From Porticoccaceae bacterium (lineage in GTDB: Bacteria; Pseudomonadota; Gammaproteobacteria; Pseudomonadales; Porticoccaceae), in the NCBI GenBank assembly GCA_012960115.1, contig DUBX01000043.1, positions 34,750 to 69,430 of the forward strand: DNA of 34,681 nucleotides, in the 5' to 3' direction. Position numbers and translations under genes: made by a program. Positions 6,913-13,130 of the stretch are shown here, in pieces; the first letter of the stretch is position 1, and every line of letters starts with the position of its first letter. The notes under the pieces were generated by a model. The model had not been told where the DNA came from. It saw only the letters and a program-made list of their open reading frames with translations, and made no database searches.

Positions 6913-8919
6913 TTATAGCGGGCCTTTTTGTTCGGTAGGATTGGTCCATAAAGCCGACCATACAGCGTTACCATTAACGTAATACACTGCATCATCATGA
7001 ATCACAGAGCGCTTGACGTTGCTTTGCCACCATTCTCGCCCAGCGCTAATCCGGCCGATCTCATCAATAGAGGCTAAGGCTGCGTTGTCTTTACTATTGA
7101 TCTCAAACATATACAGCCGATTATCTTCTTGATAACCCATTTCTGCCGAATAAAACGAAATGGTAGCTGGGATAAGAAACCGATCTTTGCTGGCATCAAT
7201 TGCCTGATAGGTAAATGCATGACGATTGTAGCGCGCTTCTGAGTATCCCCAGGATGCTCCCTCACTTTCTCCCAAAGAAATACCCCCCAGAGAGTAGGGT
7301 GCGGTCATATCTGCAACATTAAAAAGCTCTAACTTGACTAAGCCATTTTCATCCTGTCCTAAGCCCATGAGTAGATCGTCATTGACCGCATGAAGAAAGT
7401 CCGAAAAGCCAGTCACCATTAGCTCGCCGGCAATCATTGGATCTGTGGGTTTTGAGAGATCAACAACATACAGTGGATCGATACGTTCAAAGGTAACTAG
7501 GTACAGTGCATCACCCATAAATCTCACACCATAAAGAGCTTCATTGGGTTTTCCGATGGCTTCTGGGCGCTCAGAATTAGGCAAGGTGGAGACGAGATCA
7601 AGCTCAACATCTTGGGTACTTAATTTAAGTATAGAAAGTTTATGGTCAACAGTATCTGACGAATCACCGGTTCTCTGTGTAGTCACTAGCCGCAGATATC
7701 CATCATGCTCATTTATTCTGAAATCTCTGTCACCGCTAAGATAAAGGGAGCCTTTAGCTGCCCCTGATCCTTGATATACCAAATTTTCCGTCAATTCGAA
7801 ACGATGAATAATCGTGCGTGACGATGGCTCTATCAGAGAGTCATCGTAATCAATTTGACTGAGGTAGATTGCATTTTGACTGACATAGATACCGTCTGTG
7901 GGCTCTAGATAGCAGCGTGCTTTGGCAATACTGCGATCGACAAGGTCAACTGCAATAAGGATTGTCATAGTGGGATAACCGTTGACTGCGGGAGATAGTT
8001 CATGCTCGGAATCAGTAATGAGACAATCACCGGCATTAACTAAGGGGCTTGAAACCCCATCAATGGACATGGTGGGTAGCATATCTTCTAGCGATATTTC
8101 ACTTAACAGACGCTCATTTTCAATCTTTTGTGTGTCATCGGGATAATAAACAAAGCCTTCGATAATTGGAGTGTGGCGAGCGACGAGATAGACAATGTCA
8201 CCTTTTTTACGGCTGTTGACGAAACCACCTTCGAATTCAATATTTATCTGATTGGTGGGCGCAGTTACATCAGCGATATCATAAACGCTAAGAATAGTTG
8301 TTTGTGATTCCCAGTTGGCGACGCGGGTAAAGGAGTCACCATAGCCACCCCACCAGCCTGAACTGCTGATAGCCACAAGCTGGGAGTCGTTTACATAGAG
8401 ACCCTCTACAGACAGATTGTCACTTAAAGCTATAGTGCTGACTTCTAAGGCACTGGCATCGCTGGGGTCTGTCGCTAAAATACGAATACTACGCTCATCA
8501 TTTTCAGTAGTCATTACGTCAGCCATGGTCATTTCAGGTGCTAATGCATCGTTAACTATAAAGCAGCAATCCATGCCTCGGCTGGGCGCTATAAATAGAT
8601 GCTCTCCATCGTATTTAACAAAATCATGCTCGTCGACATTAGCCTCTAGGGTGTAGGTTATGGTGAAGTTGGTGCTTGCATCTGCTGACGTGGCCTCCAG
8701 AACCTGGCCGCCCATACGCGCAGCGTTAGCTTCAGCGATCTGAGCAAATCCGCCACGCATGCTGTCCAGTAATACGGTGCTGTCACTAACCGGAATTAAT
8801 AGGCCGGTGGGAGCTGCCGCTTGGGGCTGAGTGACTTCAATTTTCTCACTACCGCCGCCACAAGAAGTAACGACCAATAAGCAAAGAGCTAGGGAGCTGA
8901 TGTTTTTCATTAGACACAT
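6913..8919 (-). CDS. secreted beta-propeller domain lipoprotein
   Basis: A 668-residue exported protein. The N-terminus is a lipoprotein signal with lipobox VTSC (Cys20) followed by GGGS. A second ATG at residue 4 (MKNISSLALCLL) gives an equally good signal peptide; neither start has a clear Shine-Dalgarno. The rest fits the PF09826-type secreted beta-propeller: the diagnostic VDEHDFVKYDGEHLFIA segment is at about 95-111, followed by repeated beta-strand blades with motifs such as LSVYDIADVTAP, LYVVDLSKPTDP and LELFNVADMTAP. Family members are usually annotated only by fold, so the role is unknown; surface or periplasmic scaffolding is a guess. The gene is single, bracketed by two 57-bp repeats. 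Confidence 0.85.
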   Translation of the reverse strand: MCLMKNISSLALCLLVVTSCGGGSEKIEVTQPQAAAPTGLLIPVSDSTVLLDSMRGGFAQIAEANAARMGGQVLEATSADASTNFTITYTLEANVDEHDFVKYDGEHLFIAPSRGMDCCFIVNDALAPEMTMADVMTTENDERSIRILATDPSDASALEVSTIALSDNLSVEGLYVNDSQLVAISSSGWWGGYGDSFTRVANWESQTTILSVYDIADVTAPTNQINIEFEGGFVNSRKKGDIVYLVARHTPIIEGFVYYPDDTQKIENERLLSEISLEDMLPTMSIDGVSSPLVNAGDCLITDSEHELSPAVNGYPTMTILIAVDLVDRSIAKARCYLEPTDGIYVSQNAIYLSQIDYDDSLIEPSSRTIIHRFELTENLVYQGSGAAKGSLYLSGDRDFRINEHDGYLRLVTTQRTGDSSDTVDHKLSILKLSTQDVELDLVSTLPNSERPEAIGKPNEALYGVRFMGDALYLVTFERIDPLYVVDLSKPTDPMIAGELMVTGFSDFLHAVNDDLLMGLGQDENGLVKLELFNVADMTAPYSLGGISLGESEGASWGYSEARYNRHAFTYQAIDASKDRFLIPATISFYSAEMGYQEDNRLYMFEINSKDNAALASIDEIGRISAGREWWQSNVKRSVIHDDAVYYVNGNAVWSALWTNPTEQKGPL

Positions 8920-8961
8920 AATGATATCCGATACTTTGCAAATAGAGCAATATGACTAAAA

Positions 8962-9018
8962 TGATCACCTGATCATAGCTGAATAGCCCATCCAGTCAAA
9001 TCAGGGCTAGATCGAGGT
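8962..9018 (+). repeat. 57-bp direct repeat, copy B
   Basis: Second copy of the element at 6704-6760 (four mismatches). It lies about 43 bp upstream of the lipoprotein start, where its promoter or leader should be, and has the same TAGCCC (8984-8989) / GGGCTA (9004-9009) arms. It may act as a regulatory site, or mark a duplication or insertion event. Confidence 0.9.
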
Positions 9019-9085
9019 GAGAAGTATTTTCCGCTGATAAAAAAGGATTTTGGGTAGAGCCTTTGAGAGCAGGTCTAAACTGACA

Positions 9086-9412
9086 TCACTGAGTGTTTAC
9101 GAACACTGTGGTAATAGCTGTTCCGATTAAAGTTAGCCAGACAATAGGTTGCTTGAGCAATAGTGGTCGTACCAAGAAAGGGCTGATGTGGTTTCGCCTT
9201 ATCGCTCCTCCGTTAATATAACTGGATATAGCCATAAGAACTACAGCGCCTCCAAAATACATAAGAAGCTTTAATGGATCATCTTCCTGCAAAGTGCGAA
9301 TCTCATCTTCAAACCAAACAATAGCACCAACTATGAACCAGATGAAAATGGATACAATCCATGCCAGTCTTTTTACGCAGCGATCAATTTCTGGTTCCCA
9401 ATATCCCGACAT
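9086..9412 (-). CDS. small integral membrane protein, unknown function
   Basis: A 108-residue protein I cannot assign to a family. It has three predicted membrane segments: about residues 17-34 (AWIVSIFIWFIVGAIVWF), 47-64 (around LMYFGGAVVLMAISSYI) and 89-106 (around PIVWLTLIGTAITTVF), joined by a charged acidic loop (EDEIRTLQEDD) and a basic loop. The ATG at 9412 is well supported by a GAGGT Shine-Dalgarno about 6 bases upstream. A 27-codon exported peptide gene lies 51 bp upstream on the same strand, so the two could be co-transcribed. Confidence 0.7.
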   Translation of the reverse strand: MSGYWEPEIDRCVKRLAWIVSIFIWFIVGAIVWFEDEIRTLQEDDPLKLLMYFGGAVVLMAISSYINGGAIRRNHISPFLVRPLLLKQPIVWLTLIGTAITTVFVNTQ

Positions 9413-9463
9413 TCAACACCTCATTATGAAATACTAATGCTAAGTACTGCTTTTTATTTCCAA

Positions 9464-9547
9464 CTAGTCAATGATAATGTGGAAGGTAGCGTCATCAGCA
9501 AAGGTGGACATGGAGACTAATGGAATTAGCAAAAGTAATCGTTTCAT
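9464..9547 (-). CDS. 27-residue peptide with Sec signal sequence
   Basis: A short ORF with strong features for its size: an AGGA Shine-Dalgarno 6 bases before the ATG at 9547, then MKRLLLLIPLVSMSTFA, a near-ideal signal peptide with an AXA-type cleavage site, followed by only DDATFHIIID before a TAG stop. If processed it would release a 10-residue acidic and hydrophobic peptide. It lies 51 bp upstream of the 108-residue membrane protein gene on the same strand. Alternatives: the first exon-like stub of a truncated exported protein gene (a premature stop), or a leader peptide. The sequence cannot separate these. Confidence 0.5.
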   Translation of the reverse strand: MKRLLLLIPLVSMSTFADDATFHIIID

Positions 9548-9553
9548 ATCTAT

Positions 9554-9576
9554 CCTATGCAGATTGCTGTCGGCTC
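9554..9576 (+). repeat. 23-bp dispersed motif, copy 2
   Basis: Matches 6835-6857 at 19 of 23 positions. Read on the minus strand it covers the Shine-Dalgarno of the 27-residue peptide gene, so it may be part of its leader. Confidence 0.45.
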
Positions 9577-10059
9577 AAATCTATCTAATTTTTATCAGTG
9601 GAATCAGGTACAATTATTGGAGGTCGGCAAAAAGCTTGGCATGAACGAAAGTTACGCAAGTAACCTATGGTACATTTAGTGTTTTTTTGGATTGTGTGAT
9701 TTTTAAATTATTGATTTAATTGTATTTTATTTTTACAAAATCATAAATGGTGCCCGGGGCCTCCCGTCATTGCCTCAGCTAGGCATTAGCAACACCCCTG
9801 ATCCTTGTGTTTACTGATGTTGACACCCCTGTAGTTCATTGTCAAAGGCACATTCACGTCTACCATTTTGTCTACCTCAGACTCACACAAGGCGCCCATG
9901 AGTTTTCCATTTGGGGCAGCCTTCAGGGGGCGGGGGTGTTTTTTGTACTTGTACTTTTGATTGTTACTGTGTCTGTGGGTATACATTAGAAGAGTGGTTT
10001 GAATTAGGGTGTGAGTTTGCATGATTGAGTAGCTTTTGCCATAGTAAGTAAAGCCTCCT
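9577..10059. other. gene-poor AT-rich stretch
   Basis: No credible gene. It contains a very AT-rich tract (about 9679-9746), a 15-bp match to the tRNA-Leu 3' end (9747-9761) and a 9-bp direct repeat ACACCCCTG (9792-9800 and 9823-9831). Overlapping open frames on both strands at about 9786-10022 lack Shine-Dalgarno sequences and recognisable domains. Confidence 0.5.
9747..9761 (-). repeat. copy of the tRNA-Leu 3' end (att-like)
   Basis: ATGGTGCCCGGGGCC is identical to 12091-12105, which is the 3' acceptor end of tRNA-Leu including its encoded CCA plus one flanking base. The rest of the tRNA is absent. The orientation is the same, and the copy lies downstream of the tRNA, which is where an element inserted at a tRNA 3' end leaves its distal attachment site. 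No integrase is found between the copies. Confidence 0.6.
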
Positions 10060-10182
10060 ATGGAAAAGCTTAGAAAGATAGTTGAGGAAACCGATACTCG
10101 CTCAGGGCTTATCTTTGATATGTCTGTTTAAGGTCTGATTTTAGCCTCCATTGTGATTTTTTCTTTGGATTCGGCGCAATAG
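10060..10182 (+). pseudogene. decayed N-terminal fragment of a voltage-gated ion channel
   Basis: From ATG 10060 the frame reads MEKLRKIVEETDTRSG then LIFDMSV, a TAA stop at 10129-10131, and on the same frame GLILASIVIFSLDSAQ up to a TAG at 10180-10182. This resembles the cytoplasmic lead-in (LRKIVEETDT..G..FD) and first membrane helix (SIV.FS...) of bacterial potassium-channel / ion-transport (PF00520) proteins, interrupted by a nonsense codon and then lost. No Shine-Dalgarno precedes it. The family call rests on recalled similarity of about 40 residues. The rest of the channel is not in the window. Confidence 0.45.
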
Positions 10183-10188
10183 ATTTTG

Positions 10189-10201
10189 AGGAGCTACTCC
10201 T
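10189..10201 (+). promoter_or_regulatory. Shine-Dalgarno sequestered in a hairpin, before an ATC start
   Basis: AGGAG (10189-10193), a CTA loop and CTCCT (10197-10201) form a perfect 5-bp hairpin. AGGAG is the best Shine-Dalgarno for the downstream lipoprotein, 8 bases from an ATC codon at 10202. Folding would hide it. Confidence 0.5.
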
Positions 10202-12001
10202 ATCGTTAAACTTTTATTTTATTTAAGCATTTCTTGTTTTCTACTCGTAAGTTGCGGTGGAGGAAGTTCATCTAGGCCCGCAGCATTAACATTTTCAGTT
10301 TCCGGGTTGCCTAACTCAATTGAAAGTTACGGATTGGTTAATCTTACGATAACGCCGAGTATTCAAGGCTGCACATTTGTCATTGATAGTCCTGATTTAT
10401 TATGGCAAGGCTCTGTAGATGGCTTAAGTTTTAATTTTAGAGCGCCTATTATTTATGAAGAGAAACAAATTTCTTTTAACATTAAGTCTATACAAGCCTC
10501 TTCCCAGGCAGAGTGCACAGCTTCTAAGTCGTTTGAATTAACTATTTTAAAGAATCCTACTAAGTTTGACATTAATCCGGTACCGGTTAATGCAACATAC
10601 CTAGCCACTCCTTATTTCCAAGTCCATAATATTGGGCTTGGCGGTATTGAGATAACAGATAGGTATTCGGCAACTATTTGTTATCCCACTCCTGATGATT
10701 GTGTCGTTAAAACTAACCAACTCTTTGGTCAGGATGCCCATAATATGGCAATAGGCGATTTCAATGCCGATGGATTTGAGGATTTTGTGGTTTCTTGGGC
10801 TTTATTCCCGCATACCGTTGAGGAAAGTCAAAAAGTTGATGCGCCAGTTAATATATATCTTAGTGATGGTCAAGGTGGGTTTACAGAAGATAGCTCTATT
10901 TATGCGTCAGGCGAGGCCTCTACGCACCCTTCTGCATATAGACTGGTCATCGAAGACTTTAATGGGGATAGCATTGATGACATCTTCGCCGGTTCAATGG
11001 GCATACAGGTGAGAGGTGAGGACTACACGCAAAATTATATAGATCCTTACCCTCACTTCCTATTGCTTTCCAATTCAGAGGGCAAATTTGTAGAGAGTTC
11101 AGACCATATTAATGATGAGAACGATGGAAAAGGATTGGCCTGTGGATTTTCTCATGATGCTAGCAGCGGTGATCCAGATGGTGATGGTGACATGGATGTT
11201 TTCACCTGTAATATGTTACTGATCAATAATGGGCAGGGAAATTTTACTATTCACTCTTATGTGGGCCTTGAATGGAATCATGATCACTTAAATCCGATGA
11301 GTAGTCTGCTAACTGACCTTAACAATGATGGCTTTGATGATCTAATATTCTGGAATTTTGACAATAGACATAACTTTGAACAAATTCCACAGGAAGGCTC
11401 TATCTTCCTAAGTGATGGTACTTCGCAGATACAGAATTGGGAGCAGATAGATTTGCCGGCCGGCCCCTTCGGCAGTAACCACAACAAGTATAATCATGCA
11501 GTCGCAGGTGATCTCAATAACGATGGTTTTATAGATGTTGTTGTTGCTGTTACCAGAGATTTACCTTATTACGTTGGAGCTTACGTGCAAGTTCTATTGA
11601 ACGATGGCTCAGGAAAGTTAGTTGATGAAACCGCAACCCGACTGCCGCTACAAGAGCGTGCGGATACTCATCATGGAGAAGGAAATATTTATCTCCGTGA
11701 TATGAATTTAGATGACAGTCTTGATATTATTCACTCAACCAGGGACTTTGAATCTAGTTTTCATGGTGCACATATACTTATTAATGATGGTCAAGGTGCC
11801 TTTAGATCTGTACATGACTCTGTATTACCTGATCGCCCTGACCCAGGCTGGAATCATTCGAATTCCCTTTTTAAAGGCTTGCCCATAGACACAGATAAAA
11901 CAGGATGTCTTGATTTGGTTTCAACAGTAGATAGCTGGAGCGATGAGAATGTAGTCAGAAACTACCTTTTTACCATTGTTAACCTCGACTGTGATTACTA
12001 G
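10202..12001 (+). CDS. FG-GAP/VCBS-repeat lipoprotein, apparent ATC start
   Basis: The first ordinary start in frame (TTG 10307) falls after a perfect lipoprotein signal, so it must be too late. Extending upstream in frame gives (I/M)VKLLFYLSISCFLLVSC followed by GGGSSS, with lipobox LVSC at Cys18. No ATG, GTG or TTG exists between the in-frame stop at 10187 and this signal. The only codon with a properly spaced Shine-Dalgarno is ATC at 10202, giving 599 residues. After an Ig-like region (about 35-125) come six calcium-binding FG-GAP motifs at about residues 186, 252, 324, 372, 437 and 500 (DFNADGFED, DFNGDSIDD, DPDGDGDMD, DLNNDGFDD, DLNNDGFID, DMNLDDSLD), an integrin-type beta-propeller. It is probably an outer-membrane surface protein. 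Visibly AT-richer than its neighbours. Confidence 0.75.
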   Translation: MVKLLFYLSISCFLLVSCGGGSSSRPAALTFSVSGLPNSIESYGLVNLTITPSIQGCTFVIDSPDLLWQGSVDGLSFNFRAPIIYEEKQISFNIKSIQASSQAECTASKSFELTILKNPTKFDINPVPVNATYLATPYFQVHNIGLGGIEITDRYSATICYPTPDDCVVKTNQLFGQDAHNMAIGDFNADGFEDFVVSWALFPHTVEESQKVDAPVNIYLSDGQGGFTEDSSIYASGEASTHPSAYRLVIEDFNGDSIDDIFAGSMGIQVRGEDYTQNYIDPYPHFLLLSNSEGKFVESSDHINDENDGKGLACGFSHDASSGDPDGDGDMDVFTCNMLLINNGQGNFTIHSYVGLEWNHDHLNPMSSLLTDLNNDGFDDLIFWNFDNRHNFEQIPQEGSIFLSDGTSQIQNWEQIDLPAGPFGSNHNKYNHAVAGDLNNDGFIDVVVAVTRDLPYYVGAYVQVLLNDGSGKLVDETATRLPLQERADTHHGEGNIYLRDMNLDDSLDIIHSTRDFESSFHGAHILINDGQGAFRSVHDSVLPDRPDPGWNHSNSLFKGLPIDTDKTGCLDLVSTVDSWSDENVVRNYLFTIVNLDCDY

Positions 12002-12014
12002 CCATTTCTTATTT

Positions 12015-12065
12015 TTGTGTATACCGCATTGTCTACCCTACCTGTGTAATTGCAAGAATACACAA
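12015..12065. repeat. inverted repeat downstream of the FG-GAP gene
   Basis: TTGTGTAT (12015-12022) and ATACACAA (12058-12065) are perfect 8-bp inverted arms 35 bases apart. They lie between the stop codon and tRNA-Leu. Possibly a weak terminator or an element end. Confidence 0.35.
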
Positions 12066-12091
12066 GGAAAACAATGGGTTACGTGTAACTA

Positions 12092-12178
12092 TGGTGCCCG
12101 GGGCCGGACTTGAACCGGCACAGTGTTTCCACCGACGGATTTTAAGTCCGTTGCGTCTACCAATTTCGCCACCCGGGC
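12092..12178 (-). tRNA. leuZ: tRNA-Leu (anticodon UAA)
   Basis: An 87-nt class II tRNA on the minus strand. The acceptor stem GCCCGGG pairs with CCCGGGC; the D arm contains AATTGGTAGAC; the anticodon stem is ACGGA/TCCGT with loop CTTAAAA (anticodon TAA); a long variable arm follows; the T arm has GGTTCAAGTCC; discriminator A and an encoded CCA end at 12092. Its position after pgsA and tRNA-Cys matches leuZ of E. coli, which has the same anticodon. Confidence 0.97.
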
Positions 12179-12317
12179 ATACTGAAGGGGGCTTTTTAGA
12201 GATAAAAACTTTACGATTTCGTTAAGTAAAACTAAGCTTTAGAAATCGTCGAGAAGTATACATTACCAAAAACTGAAAAGGGAATGATTCTCACCTTTTA
12301 ACAATGCCTTTACGTCA

Positions 12318-12337
12318 TTTAACCGCCACCGGTTAAA
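12318..12337. repeat. perfect hairpin between tRNA-Cys and tRNA-Leu
   Basis: TTTAACCG (12318-12325), loop CCAC, CGGTTAAA (12330-12337). In the minus-strand tRNA transcript it lies in the spacer, so it may guide processing. The T-run is on the wrong side for a minus-strand terminator. Confidence 0.5.
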
Positions 12338-12375
12338 AAGTCCTAGTCTATGCAGAGAAAGGCTAACTAAAAGAA

Positions 12376-12449
<74 letters not shown>

Positions 12450-12517
12450 TTAATTTTTATTCTTTCTTACAGCATTTGACGAGGCCGCTATTCTAGGGAA
12501 TACGAGCAATAAATCAA

Positions 12518-13078
12518 CTACTTATCAACGCCGGCACCTAATTGTGGCCATGCTTTCTTAAGATAGAAAATCATAGACCATAATGTTAGCCCTGCCGCTG
12601 CATAAATTGCAGACAATCCAATCATTGTTAATAAGTGTTGCTCAGGCTTAGCGAGCAACAAAATCGCTATAGCAACCATCTGAACCCAAGTTTTCACCTT
12701 TCCTAAAGTGGATACTGCAACGCTTTGACCGGACCCTAATTCAGACATCCACTCTCTTAGAGCAGAGATGACTATCTCTCTACCTATAATGATGATTGCT
12801 GGAAGAGCGAACCAAGGCGTTGAGTGGACTTCCAATAGAAGAACCAGAGCAGCAACAACGATGAGTTTATCCGCTACAGGGTCAAGGAAGGCTCCAAAAG
12901 GAGTGACCATATTGAGTTTTCTGGCAAAATAGCCGTCAATCCAATCAGTTAAAGCGGCTAGGCCAAAGATCGCGGCTGAGGCAAAGTGATGCCATTCCCA
13001 TGGCAAATAATAAACAACAATAAAGACTGGAATCATCGCGATACGCGTTAACGTCAGTATATTGGGCAGATTCCACAT
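12518..13078 (-). CDS. pgsA: CDP-diacylglycerol--glycerol-3-phosphate 3-phosphatidyltransferase
   Basis: Makes phosphatidylglycerol phosphate from CDP-diacylglycerol and glycerol 3-phosphate, the committed step to phosphatidylglycerol and cardiolipin, in the inner membrane. Length 186 is standard. The CDP-alcohol phosphotransferase signature is complete: Asp45, Asp48-Gly49, Ala52-Arg53, Gly62, Asp66 and Asp70 in TDWIDGYFARKL...FGAFLDPVADK. Hydrophobic helices cover most of the rest. It opens with the usual MWNLPNILTLTR. It lies 52 bp after uvrC on the same strand and upstream of tRNA-Cys and tRNA-Leu, so all four may share transcripts. Confidence 0.96.
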   Translation of the reverse strand: MWNLPNILTLTRIAMIPVFIVVYYLPWEWHHFASAAIFGLAALTDWIDGYFARKLNMVTPFGAFLDPVADKLIVVAALVLLLEVHSTPWFALPAIIIIGREIVISALREWMSELGSGQSVAVSTLGKVKTWVQMVAIAILLLAKPEQHLLTMIGLSAIYAAAGLTLWSMIFYLKKAWPQLGAGVDK

Positions 13079-13130
13079 AAATAGTTATTCCGATACCTGT
13101 GTATAAATAGAACTAAAAAAACGTTATCGC

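Noticed and set aside
9747-9830. A second tRNA-Leu gene
   Set aside because: Only the 15-bp acceptor end matches; no T arm, anticodon stem or other tRNA structure follows.
9786-10022. Overlapping open frames on both strands (78 and 60 codons)
   Set aside because: No Shine-Dalgarno or domain, low-complexity ends, and they overlap each other. The minus frame has a somewhat protein-like C-terminus but cannot be assigned.
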